A DNA stretch of 14,959 nucleotides from an uncultured archaeon (GCA_902385515.1 CABMGC010000049.1:1-14959); one strand, 5' to 3'. Positions 1 through 6,888 are shown, numbered from the stretch's first letter. Notes: generated by a model from the sequence alone, not told the origin. Program-made: numbers and translations.

Positions 1-913
1 CCTGGTCGTGGCCCGGTTTGAAGAAATTGCCCTTGCGGTTGTGAATGTAGCCGTTATTTGTTAGCAGCTTCTTCGCGTACAGGAACCATTCGTGCTTTTC
101 ATCATCGCTGACCTGGCCCTCCATTGTGCCCTCCCTTATGCTGCGCTCGGAAAAGGTCGTCTCATAGACGATGTACCAGTACATCGTTATGCTCTGAGGG
201 CCCAGCTCCACGACCCTTGCAAGGTCTTCAGCCCACTGCTCGAACCTCTGGCCAGGCACGCCGTAAAGCATGTCTATGTTCACTGTGCCAAAGCCCGCCT
301 CAAGCGCGTCATGAAGAACATTCCTCCCGGCAGTCGCGCTGTGTGGCGAGCCGATGTTCTTCCTTAGCAGATTTTCCTGGCCGCTCTGATACCCTATCGA
401 TAGGCGGTTCACTCCCGAGTCGATTATCTGCGCGAAGTACTCCTTGCTGAAATCAACAGGATTGCCTTCGATCGTTATCTCCGCGTTGTCGGTCAGCTTG
501 AACGATCTCCTTATCAAGCCGACCAGGCGGGCGACCTGGTCCGGATACATAAGGGACGCGGTTCCTCCGCCAAAGTACACCGCCCCGCATTCCGCGGAGC
601 TAAAACGGGTTGTCTTGGAATAGAACGCTATCTGCTTTTCGACGTTTTCGAGGTACGCGTCGAGGAACGCGCGCCTGTCCACGCCGGGAGGCAGCAGCGC
701 CTTGAAGTGAGCGCAGGAATTGCATCTCTGCCTGCAATAGGGCACGCAGACAAAAAGGGTAAATGGATCGGGCGATGACGATCGCTCGGAAAGGCCAAGT
801 TCCTTCTCGAAATCCTTCTCCCTGCACGGATTTGACGGGAGCGGCGGAGGGTACTGGTAGTAGTCGAATTCGAACCGGTTGACCAGAGGAATGAGCTCCT
901 TGCCGTTTTCCAC
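1..913 (-). CDS. HemN/HemW-like radical SAM protein, 3' end outside window
   Basis: About 304 residues are visible and the C-terminus lies beyond position 1. The cluster-binding motif C60-x3-C64-x2-C67 follows FVCVPY, matching the CxxxCxxC that binds the [4Fe-4S] cluster and SAM. A glycine-rich FGGGTAS (about 114-120) and a later SIGYQSGQENLL stretch correspond to the FGGGTPS and S-G-QS segments of the coproporphyrinogen III oxidase-like (HemN/HemW) family. True HemN makes protoporphyrinogen IX and HemW inserts haem; family resemblance does not say which applies here, and no other haem gene is visible. The start is GTG at 913, two bases after the TAA of the upstream gene, with a GGTG-type SD in that gene's last codons, so the two are probably co-transcribed and translationally coupled. 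Radical SAM assignment is firm; the substrate is unknown. Confidence 0.85.
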   Translation of the reverse strand, partial: MENGKELIPLVNRFEFDYYQYPPPLPSNPCREKDFEKELGLSERSSSPDPFTLFVCVPYCRQRCNSCAHFKALLPPGVDRRAFLDAYLENVEKQIAFYSKTTRFSSAECGAVYFGGGTASLMYPDQVARLVGLIRRSFKLTDNAEITIEGNPVDFSKEYFAQIIDSGVNRLSIGYQSGQENLLRKNIGSPHSATAGRNVLHDALEAGFGTVNIDMLYGVPGQRFEQWAEDLARVVELGPQSITMYWYIVYETTFSERSIREGTMEGQVSDDEKHEWFLYAKKLLTNNGYIHNRKGNFFKPGHDQ

Positions 914-915
914 CG

Positions 916-1461
916 TTACACCTTTTCCCTTGCGGATTCCGCCTTCGGGCGCCCTCTCTTGGCCGGCGCCGCGGGCTTGGGCAGCATGACGCCTTTCGAG
1001 AGCAGGCTGTACCTGTCAATCAGCGGCACGAGCGTGCTTATGTTGAGTATTCTCGTGTCGCGCGTACGCACTCCGAGAAGCTCGAGCAGCAGCGCATCCG
1101 CCTTATCCATGCGCTGTATGTATGCGCCGCGCTCGGTGATCTTGCCCTTAGAATCGAACATTCCGGCAACAAGGCAGATCGCCATCTCCCTATTGTGTTT
1201 CGGCAGGTCCGCTTCCTTTGCGAGTATGTCGCGTATCATCCGGGCTATCTTGGAGTGGTAGAAGTGTACTGAGTTGGTGCCCTCGACGTCCTCGACCAGT
1301 ATCTTCTCAGGGGCGACCCCGAGGACCATCGCGTACTTGACGAAGCGCTGGGCGAGCTCGTCGCTCTTGGTCCTGATGCCGACGTAGCTCTTCTCAGGGA
1401 CCCAGAAGTGGTCCATGACGCCCGCCATGTAGCAGAGCTCGCTGGTCAGCTTGAATCGCAT
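916..1461 (-). CDS. LAGLIDADG-like two-repeat protein with AT-hook-like tail, probably nuclease-dead
   Basis: 181 residues. Two segments resemble the LAGLIDADG helix: YMAGVMDHF at 11-19 and LVAGMFDSKG at 97-106, each followed by a beta/alpha pattern, as in a monomeric two-repeat homing-endonuclease fold. The position normally holding the catalytic acid (eighth residue of the motif, for example D20 in I-CreI) is F19 in the first repeat and K105 in the second, so DNA cleavage is not expected. The tail is Ala/Lys rich and contains KRGRPK (168-173), like an AT-hook, suggesting DNA binding. It is a free-standing gene, not inside an intron or intein. It lies 2 nt before the radical SAM gene and probably shares its transcript. 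The start is ATG at 1461 with no SD and a TATA-like box about 28 nt upstream, consistent with a leaderless mRNA. The fold call rests on motif pattern only. Confidence 0.65.
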   Translation of the reverse strand: MRFKLTSELCYMAGVMDHFWVPEKSYVGIRTKSDELAQRFVKYAMVLGVAPEKILVEDVEGTNSVHFYHSKIARMIRDILAKEADLPKHNREMAICLVAGMFDSKGKITERGAYIQRMDKADALLLELLGVRTRDTRILNISTLVPLIDRYSLLSKGVMLPKPAAPAKRGRPKAESAREKV

Positions 1462-1480
1462 GATAGTAATGCCTCAGATA

Positions 1481-1490
1481 AAGATTTAAG
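1481..1490 (-). promoter_or_regulatory. TATA-like box for the LAGLIDADG-like gene
   Basis: On the minus strand the sequence reads CTTAAATCTT, about 28 nt before the ATG at 1461. There is no SD before that ATG, so transcription probably starts at or next to the start codon. Confidence 0.45.
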
Positions 1491-1533
1491 CCTTGGAGGA
1501 GCCCATTCGCGGCAGGACGAAAACGAAGCCAAT

Positions 1534-1542
1534 AATTAAATA
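1534..1542 (+). promoter_or_regulatory. TATA-like box for the methyltransferase gene
   Basis: AATTAAATA lies about 30 nt before the ATG at 1573, with an A-rich stretch between. The expected start site is within about 10 nt of the ATG, and no SD is visible. It is divergent from the promoter at 1481-1490. Confidence 0.45.
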
Positions 1543-1572
1543 CGGAAAAACGAAAAAATAGGTTTAGAGCAC

Positions 1573-2235
1573 ATGTCAATTTTCAAAAAGATTTTGAGGG
1601 CTGACTTCGACATCACTGCGGGCTACAAGGAGCCAGGCTACAGCTTACCTCGGCACGGGAACCCGGACGAAGGGGACGATTACTTGTATGACGTGCGCGA
1701 GGACGGGTATTTTAAGCCCATACTCGCCGCACTGCGCAAGCATTATCCGGATGCGACCCAGAGGCTCAGCGTCCTGCAAATCGCGAGCGGATACGGACAG
1801 CTCGGCACAGAGCTAGAAGAGGAGAATGCCGAACCGATCCTCATGGACATATCCCAGAGCAATATACGCTGGGGGAAGAAACACGGGACCTTTGGCGGCA
1901 TATGCGCCAACGCCGTCAAAATTCCCCTGAAGGACAATTCCGTGGACCTCGCAGTGTCCGACCATTTCATCTACGCCAACTACTGGATGGTCCAATATGG
2001 CGAGGAACAGGCAATAGTGGACGAGGTGCTCAGGGTGCTGAAGGACGACGGAATACTCATGCTGTACCACCATCACCTGCAATCGAGCTCGTTTCACTCA
2101 GATGCGCCGTATCTTGCCCAAAATTTCAATCTGCTGGAACACGAGACGTACCGGATCTGCTCGAGTCTCTTGATAATCCTGCAGAAGAAAACCAAGGATG
2201 GCTCTCCTTCTACTTTTGCCCTTAAGCAGGAATAG
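1573..2235 (+). CDS. Class I SAM-dependent methyltransferase
   Basis: 220 residues with a Rossmann methyltransferase core. Motif I is VLQIASGYG (67-75), which binds SAM. The acidic residue that normally contacts the ribose is D92 in PILMDIS. The segment DNSVDLAVSDHFIY (121-134) is the usual post-II motif, and EVLRVLKDDGILML (151-164) is the canonical motif III strand, as in Methyltransf_11. The N-terminal 60 residues (charged, with YSLPRHGNPDEGDDYLYD) and the HHH after motif III do not match a subfamily I recognise, so the substrate cannot be named. The gene is monocistronic and convergent with the 16S unit; its TAG stop is only about 50 nt from the rRNA terminator tract on the other strand. 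Confidence 0.85.
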   Translation: MSIFKKILRADFDITAGYKEPGYSLPRHGNPDEGDDYLYDVREDGYFKPILAALRKHYPDATQRLSVLQIASGYGQLGTELEEENAEPILMDISQSNIRWGKKHGTFGGICANAVKIPLKDNSVDLAVSDHFIYANYWMVQYGEEQAIVDEVLRVLKDDGILMLYHHHLQSSSFHSDAPYLAQNFNLLEHETYRICSSLLIILQKKTKDGSPSTFALKQE

Positions 2236-2284
2236 CTTGACCGCCGAATGAAGAACTTCCGCCGGGCCTGCCGGCCAGGGTTCG

Positions 2285-2304
2285 AAGAAATAAAAAGAAA
2301 AAAG
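2285..2304 (-). terminator. Oligo-T terminator of the 16S unit
   Basis: On the minus strand the sequence just past the 16S processing stem is almost pure pyrimidine, with runs of six and five T separated by one C. Archaeal RNA polymerase terminates at such oligo-T tracts. Its position directly after the stem indicates that the transcript ends here and no 23S gene is co-transcribed. Confidence 0.6.
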
Positions 2305-2306
2305 AT

Positions 2307-2332
2307 AGTCTTGAGAAGATGCAAGTGTAAAA
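2307..2332 (-). repeat. 3' arm of the pre-16S processing stem
   Basis: The strand transcribed after the 16S reads ACTTGCATC then TCTCAAGACT, preceded by TTTACA. It is complementary to the leader segment at 3918-3945: 10 bp, a one-base T bulge here, then 8 bp, then 6 bp beyond a 4-nt bulge in the leader arm. This is the expected long-range helix bracketing an archaeal 16S, which guides release of the precursor. Confidence 0.8.
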
Positions 2333-2407
2333 ATGCCCATTGCACTAAGTTCATCAGTGATGAATTTGTATTTTGATTTTTTATGAAACTCACAATTAAA
2401 AGTTTCG

Positions 2408-3893
2408 AGGTGATCTATCCGCAGGTTCCCCTACGGATACCTTGTTACGACTTAGCCCCCCTCACAAAGCTTTAGTTCGAAAACGCCTTAGGCGCTGCCT
2501 CACTAAAACCTCACTTAGGTGACTTGACGGGCGGTGTGTGCAAGGAGCGGGGACATATTCACCGCTTGATAGTGACGAGCGATTACTAGGGATTCCAGTT
2601 TCATGAGGGCGAGTTTCAACCCTCAATCCAAACTTTGGCTGCTTTTGGGGGATTAGCTCCTCCTTTCGGAGTCGCAACCCATTGTAGCAGTCTCTGTATG
2701 CCGCGTGTAGCCCTAAAGATTCGGGGCATACTGACCTACCGTCGCCCTCTCCTTCCTCCTCTTTAAACAGAGGCGGTCTCAACAGAGTGCTCGGCCCTTC
2801 GCAGGACCGGTGGCAACTGTCAACGAGGGTCTCGCTCGTTACAGGACTTAACCTGACACTTCACAGCACGAGCTGACGATGGCCATGCACCACCTCTCGG
2901 CTTGTAGGGTAAAGTCATTAGCTTGACCTTCATTCTGCCGTCGCTCTAGGTAATATTTCTGACGTTGTATTCAATTAAACCGCAGCATCCACCCCTTGTG
3001 GTGCTCCCCCGCCAATTGTTTTAAGTTTCAACCTTGCGGCCGTACTCCCCAGGCGGCAGACTTATCAGTTTCCCTACGGTACTGCGCAAACACGTGGTTT
3101 GTGCAACACCTTAGTCTGCATAATTTACTGCTAGGGCTACTCGGGTATCTAATCCGATTCGTTCTCCTAGCCTTCGCCACTCACCGTCGGATGTGTTCTG
3201 ATCACGCGCCTTCGCCACCGGTGGTCCTTAAAGGATTACAGGATTTTACCCCTACCCCCTAAGTACCCGTGATCTCTCCCACTCCCTAGCCAGAAGGTAT
3301 CCCACGCCAGCGTTAACGTTGAGCGTCAACATTTCACGTGGGACTGTTCTAGCCGGCTACTGGCCCTTTAAGCCCAATAATCGCGGACACCGCTTGTGCC
3401 GCCGGTATTACCGTGGCGGCTGCCACCGGTCTTACCCAGCACTTATTCGCCAAGCGATTTAGACTTGGCAAAAGGCGAACCGAAGTTCGCCACTCAGACT
3501 TCCCCCATCACGCTTACGCGCATTGTGGAGTTTTCGCGCCTGCTGCACGCCGTAGCGCTAGGACCATTGTCTCAGTGTCCTTCTCGGGGCTCCTGCTCTC
3601 ACATCCCCTACGGGTCAAAGGTATGGTGGGCCGTTATCCCGCCATCTGCCTGATCCGACGCGGTCTCATCGCAGAGCAGATATGCTACAATTCACATATC
3701 CTTTGAGCTATGGCTCCTTCCAGAAGCCTTAGCCTATGGTGGATTAGCCTTAGTTTCCCAAGGGTATCCTCCTTTCTGCGGCAGATTAACCACGCGTTAC
3801 TGAGCCGTACGCCGCCTACCGAAGCCGGTAAGCAGACTTGCATGGCTGTCGAAATCTGATAGTAGTGTCCTCCAGCAGCATCGACTGGTGTTT
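2408..3893 (-). rRNA. rrs: 16S ribosomal RNA, full length
   Basis: On the minus strand the gene runs from a divergent version of the archaeal 5' end (…CAGTCGATGCTGCTGGAGG…) to the classical 3' end: AAGTCGTAACAAGGTA, helix 45 with GTAGGGGAACCTGC, then GATCACCTC. Length is about 1486 nt with no large insertion or intron. Archaeal landmarks include the 1391R site (exact), the GTGCAGCAGGCGCGAAA segment near E. coli 350 and ATTAGATACC near 790. The anti-SD tail predicts SDs of the GAGGTGAT type, which several genes here use. Helix 1 (CCAG/CTGG) and helix 45 (ATCCG/CGGAT) carry paired changes, so this looks like a real, functional, divergent gene. The 530 loop carries unusual substitutions, treated in the findings. 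Exact ends are uncertain by a few bases. No tRNA, 23S or 5S follows. Confidence 0.97.
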
Positions 3894-3917
3894 TAACTTA
3901 AATGCAATTTGTGCGAG

Positions 3918-3945
3918 TTTACAACTACTTGCATCTCTCAAGACT
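3918..3945 (-). repeat. 5' arm of the pre-16S processing stem
   Basis: In the transcribed leader the sequence AGTCTTGAGAGATGCAAG, then TAGT, then TGTAAA pairs with the trailer arm at 2307-2332. It ends about 25 nt before the mature 16S 5' end. The bulges (4 nt here, 1 nt opposite, 8 bp apart) are not the standard 3-4-3 bulge-helix-bulge. Confidence 0.8.
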
Positions 3946-3974
3946 AAATCCAATTGCAATAGCAATTTTCACAC

Positions 3975-4006
3975 CAACCCGCGGAGATAATGCTATCTCG
4001 GGGTTG
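3975..4006 (-). other. Hairpin at the start of the rRNA leader
   Basis: CAACCC and GGGTTG pair, then a small internal loop (GCG opposite G), then GAGATA pairs with TATCTC around an ATGC loop. It falls directly after the predicted transcription start. It may stabilise the leader or position processing; the role is inferred. Confidence 0.6.
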
Positions 4007-4030
4007 ATGACTATTTAATTGCACGAAAAC

Positions 4031-4040
4031 ATTTATAAAG
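4031..4040 (-). promoter_or_regulatory. 16S rRNA promoter TATA box
   Basis: On the minus strand the sequence is CTTTATAAAT, the best TATA match in the window. The expected start is about 25 nt further on, near 4010, just before the leader hairpin. It is about 120 nt upstream of the mature 16S. Confidence 0.7.
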
Positions 4041-4090
4041 ATGTCTCCATTACGCGTTACGCTGGGACGATGCGCAGACATTTATCGGGG

Positions 4091-5302
4091 CTACTGCAGG
4101 CCCATCACGCCGTCGTTGAGCGCGCAGCACTTCGCGCAGGCGGGCAGCTTCTTTTTGGCGCATATCGCCTCCCTGAACCTGCCGGCGGCCTCGCCGTTCC
4201 ACATCGCGCCTATGCTGCTGCTCCGCACGTTGCCAAGGCTAAACTCCCTCGTCCACCCGTCAGGGCACAGCATGACGTCGCCGTTAGCCCTTATGACCAG
4301 CGTATTCCAGGCTACGACGCACCGGTCTGCTTTGCTGAAGGAGGGCTCTTGGTAATATCTCGCTATCTGCTCGCGCGACATGCGCGGGTTCACGAACACG
4401 GGCCGGCCGTAGGAGGTGCGCTCGACCAGCGCGATCTCGTCCGCGAGTTTCGAAACGTAGCCGTTTTGAAATTTGGGCATCACGTGCGACATTGCCCCGT
4501 CGTCGCGCACGCCGAAAATCTTCTCGAACGTCTCTTCCCGCAGCCTTGCAGTGGCCGCGCTCGCGAACCACGTGTGCTGCAGGCGCACAGAATCGACGCG
4601 GATCTCGTCGGCAAGATACCTCGCGAGCTCGTCTGTGTGCCCGAGAAGGCCCGGGGAGAAAGTGGTGTTCGAATTCACGACGGGATATGCTCCCTGCCTG
4701 AGCTCGATGAGCCTTTTCATAGAGCGGGTGACCTTGTCAAACACGCCATCCCCACGAATCGCGTCGTGGACCTCCCGAGGTCCGTCAACTGAAAAGTTGA
4801 TCGCGAGATTTTCTATTTCAGAAAGTCGCTTCAGGGTGCGCTCGTCCATCAGCGTCCCGTTGCTGGTGAGTATTACAGGCATCCCCTTCCCGCTTATGTA
4901 CTCGATTATGTCCGCCATGTCCTTTCTGATAAAGGGCTCGCCCCCGGAAAGGTATATTGACGGCTTGTAATTCGCGAGCCTGTCGATGACCGCGAATATC
5001 TCCTTCGTGCCGAGCTCGTTTCTCGGATCGGTCCTTGCTCGATCCGTCAAGCACTCTGCGTTCTTTCCCCACCACCAGCACATGCCGCACCGCAGGTTGC
5101 ACCGCGTGGTCACTTCTAGGTTGACCCGCATTATCCTTCCAGCGCTTCTCCTTTCGCCGATTGCGAACTTAAGGCCAAGGCCGGCGCGTTTGGGCAGCGT
5201 CATCGCTACGAGTCCTGCATCCCATAGAAAGGGGCTGACCGCGCGCACGCTCGTGCCCATTCTGTACAGGTTCTTGTGCGATACGCTGTCGAGTTTCAAC
5301 AA
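4091..5302 (-). CDS. Radical SAM protein with SPASM domain
   Basis: 403 residues. An N-terminal segment of about 60 residues precedes the radical SAM core: C68-x3-C72-x2-C75 in TTRCNLRCGMC, then SGGEP at 119-123, the SAM-binding GGE motif. The C-terminus has SPASM-type cysteines (C328, C346 in MLCPDGW, C381, C389, C392) and the typical LGNVRSSSIGAMWNG segment (about 356-370), so one or two auxiliary Fe-S clusters are likely. SPASM enzymes include peptide-maturation enzymes and anaerobic sulfatase activators. No precursor-peptide gene is visible next to it, so the substrate is unknown. The start is TTG at 5302, chosen because AGGTGAT, an almost perfect complement of the 16S tail, lies 2 nt upstream and no ATG start fits before the domain. 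The stop is TAG, about 50 nt from the rRNA TATA box. Confidence 0.88.
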   Translation of the reverse strand: MLKLDSVSHKNLYRMGTSVRAVSPFLWDAGLVAMTLPKRAGLGLKFAIGERRSAGRIMRVNLEVTTRCNLRCGMCWWWGKNAECLTDRARTDPRNELGTKEIFAVIDRLANYKPSIYLSGGEPFIRKDMADIIEYISGKGMPVILTSNGTLMDERTLKRLSEIENLAINFSVDGPREVHDAIRGDGVFDKVTRSMKRLIELRQGAYPVVNSNTTFSPGLLGHTDELARYLADEIRVDSVRLQHTWFASAATARLREETFEKIFGVRDDGAMSHVMPKFQNGYVSKLADEIALVERTSYGRPVFVNPRMSREQIARYYQEPSFSKADRCVVAWNTLVIRANGDVMLCPDGWTREFSLGNVRSSSIGAMWNGEAAGRFREAICAKKKLPACAKCCALNDGVMGLQ

Positions 5303-5391
5303 ATCACCTGTGCGTGCCCGCTTCGAATATCCATTGCTTTTATTTTAACCTTGCGCGCGGCGAACGGGAGATGCGCAACGCAAAGCAAAGC

Positions 5392-5964
5392 TCACACCTT
5401 GACACGGTAGGGCTTGTCCCTTCTGTATTCCCTGAAGGTTTCCACAACCCAGGACGGGGCTTCTTGGCTGGCGGCCATTCCGAAATCCTTTAGCGACCAG
5501 ACTCGCCTCTCAAGTGGAATTTCAATGCCCAGGGCCCTTCTGGTAAAGAACATGTCGGTGGTGTCCTCGTCAACGAGGACTTCAAAGCCCTTTGCGTGCG
5601 CGGCGGCCGCGATTCTCTCTACGCAATCGGCATCATGGAATCCGCCGACGACCAGCTTTCGCGTACTTGGTAGTTGCGAGAGGACATAATCAGGGTCGAA
5701 ACGCACCTCCCTTTCGATGCAGTCCGCAAGCGTTATGCCCGCGACAAGAATCCTGCCCCCGTCCCGCACGGGCATGCGATTATCGACCGATTCGAAGTCC
5801 GGCTCGGCATAATTCTGCGGAGAACTGAAAAGAAGCCAGTTCGTCTCGTAGCCGCTGCCCCTGCCGTACCGTGCATTGATTATCAGGTCAAGCTTTCCGA
5901 CCTCGTGGTCGCCCTCCTTGAGATATCGCTTTGCCGGAAAAACGAACAGGTACTGGTCAGCCAT
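5392..5964 (-). CDS. Unrecognised 190-aa protein
   Basis: No family is recognised with confidence. The protein is soluble and charged, with no signal peptide or membrane segment. Residues 104-140 (LVVGGFHDADCV…GFEVLVDEDTTDMFF) resemble the strand-helix segment around the catalytic Cys of isochorismatase-like hydrolases (VGxxTDxCV…GYxVxVVxDA), with C114 in the Cys position. The N-terminal half lacks the LLIxDMQ motif that supplies the catalytic Asp, so this may be only a shared alpha/beta pattern. A TATA-like box 25-30 nt before the ATG and no SD suggest its own leaderless transcript rather than dependence on rpoL-DUF99 upstream. The stop is TGA. Confidence 0.75.
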   Translation of the reverse strand: MADQYLFVFPAKRYLKEGDHEVGKLDLIINARYGRGSGYETNWLLFSSPQNYAEPDFESVDNRMPVRDGGRILVAGITLADCIEREVRFDPDYVLSQLPSTRKLVVGGFHDADCVERIAAAAHAKGFEVLVDEDTTDMFFTRRALGIEIPLERRVWSLKDFGMAASQEAPSWVVETFREYRRDKPYRVKV

Positions 5965-5986
5965 ACTTAAACGCTGCCGCCTGCCT

Positions 5987-5995
5987 TCTTAAACA
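5987..5995 (-). promoter_or_regulatory. TATA-like box for the 190-aa gene
   Basis: On the minus strand GTTTAAGAA lies about 25 nt before the ATG at 5964. No SD is present, consistent with leaderless transcription. Confidence 0.4.
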
Positions 5996-6031
5996 TTGAC
6001 GTGAATCCTGCAAGGCCGGAAGGCGAGAGCG

Positions 6032-6577
6032 CTACTCGCCGCGTGCGGCACCGGTCGCTATGAGGTGCGCTAGCCTTATGAGGGCGATAGCGTTGGGCAG
6101 CATCGGCCTGACTTCTTCAATCCTTATTCCAACGGGCCTTACGTAGAGTCCATTCGTCCGGTAGACTTTGGATTCGGCGCCTACTTTTTTCAGAATTGCC
6201 AATTTCTCTTCCACGTCCTTGCGCGACATTCTCACTGCGTTCGCAATCTTTGACTCCCGGGGTCTTTCTCGCACTATTGTGATGACGGGCACACCGAGCT
6301 TCTTTTGCAGTTCGACAAGGTCAACGATATTCAGGCCTGCGAGCGTTCCGCCCTGGATCGCCACGAGCCTTACCTAACGGGCAAACTTCGACTTCTTTAC
6401 GCTCCGGATTATCTTGCCAGTAGAATCAGTTCCGTCGACGGACACGTGGAAGGAGATAACCCCTTCGACAACGCCCTCCCGGCCTATGACGCCGGCGACG
6501 AGCGCATCCTTGTCTCCTTTCGTAAAAGAAGAATCGTCAATTGCAAGGATGCGCGCGCCCTTCTTGAGCATGGCCAT
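6032..6577 (-). pseudogene. DUF99 (endonuclease V-like fold) gene interrupted by an in-frame TAG
   Basis: One continuous frame of 181 sense codons encodes a complete DUF99 protein except for a TAG at 6374-6376. The first part (67 residues from ATG at 6577) has ILAIDDSSF with the conserved acidic pair, LVAGVIGREGVVEGV and VDGTDSTGKI. After TAG the frame continues VRLVAIQGGTLAGLNIVDL, the family's imlDGI-aGFNvvD segment. The family usually has a residue such as Gln here, so CAG to TAG would explain it. Alternatively the halves are made separately: GTG at 6364 could restart translation, with AGGTAA, which includes the stop codon's own bases, as SD 5 nt upstream. DUF99 proteins resemble endonuclease V structurally; their function is not established. 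The ATG overlaps the rpoL stop by one base (TAATG), implying coupled translation. Confidence 0.75.
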
Positions 6578-6843
6578 TACTTCTTGGGTATCTGTGACGA
6601 AATCTCCTTTATCTCGTCCTGCAGGTCGTCGATGGCCTTCAGCACTATCGACTTGGCGTTCTTGGATGACTTCACGACGAGCCTCATCGACTTCGCCTCG
6701 GGGTGGTCCCTCTCTATGCTTGAGAATTCGACGTCCTTGTTGTCCGCCAGCTTCTCCCTTATCAGCTCGACCACGCTCCTGTCGGTATCCTCGAACTCCG
6801 CGATGAAGCTCTTTGTCTCGTCCTCGATTACGTTGATGTGCAT
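6577..6843 (-). CDS. rpoL: DNA-directed RNA polymerase subunit L (Rpb11-like)
   Basis: 88 residues from ATG at 6843. The segment DVEFSSIERDHPEAKSMRLV followed by a long C-terminal helix ending IKEISSQIPKK matches archaeal RpoL/Rpb11, which pairs with subunit D to form the alpha-like assembly platform of RNA polymerase. Length fits the family (about 90). A GTG nine bases upstream (6852) would add Val-Phe-Pro, but ATG gives the usual N-terminus and has a GGTG SD 7 nt before it. The downstream DUF99 frame starts within its stop codon. Confidence 0.88.
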   Translation of the reverse strand: MHINVIEDETKSFIAEFEDTDRSVVELIREKLADNKDVEFSSIERDHPEAKSMRLVVKSSKNAKSIVLKAIDDLQDEIKEISSQIPKK

Positions 6844-6862
6844 AGGAAACACCAGAAATTAG

Positions 6863-6870
6863 AATTAAAT
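6863..6870 (-). promoter_or_regulatory. Proximal TATA-like box for rpoL
   Basis: ATTTAATT on the minus strand, about 20-27 nt before the ATG at 6843, would give a leaderless rpoL mRNA. It competes with the stronger box at 6896-6904. Confidence 0.3.
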
Positions 6871-6888
6871 GCCTCAATACTAATGGCA

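Noticed and set aside
2236..2390. Extension of the methyltransferase frame past its TAG into the rRNA trailer region
   Set aside because: The extra sequence has no family similarity, is lysine-rich because it covers the oligo-T terminator's complement, and overlaps the processing stem.
2462..3706. Several open frames inside the 16S gene
   Set aside because: They lie wholly within rRNA; none has an SD or protein similarity.
4019..4792. Long plus-strand open frame of 257 codons
   Set aside because: It is antisense to the SPASM radical SAM gene, whose motifs are unmistakable, and its translation is rich in Arg, Ala and His as expected of a GC-rich shadow frame.
5392..5964. Naming this gene an isochorismatase
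   Set aside because: Only one short segment resembles the family and the N-terminal catalytic Asp motif is missing.
6374..6376. TAG as a sense codon (code reassignment or pyrrolysine) in this genome
   Set aside because: TAG is the natural terminal codon of the methyltransferase (2233-2235), the SPASM enzyme (4091-4093) and DUF99 itself (6032-6034), and family lengths fit those ends.
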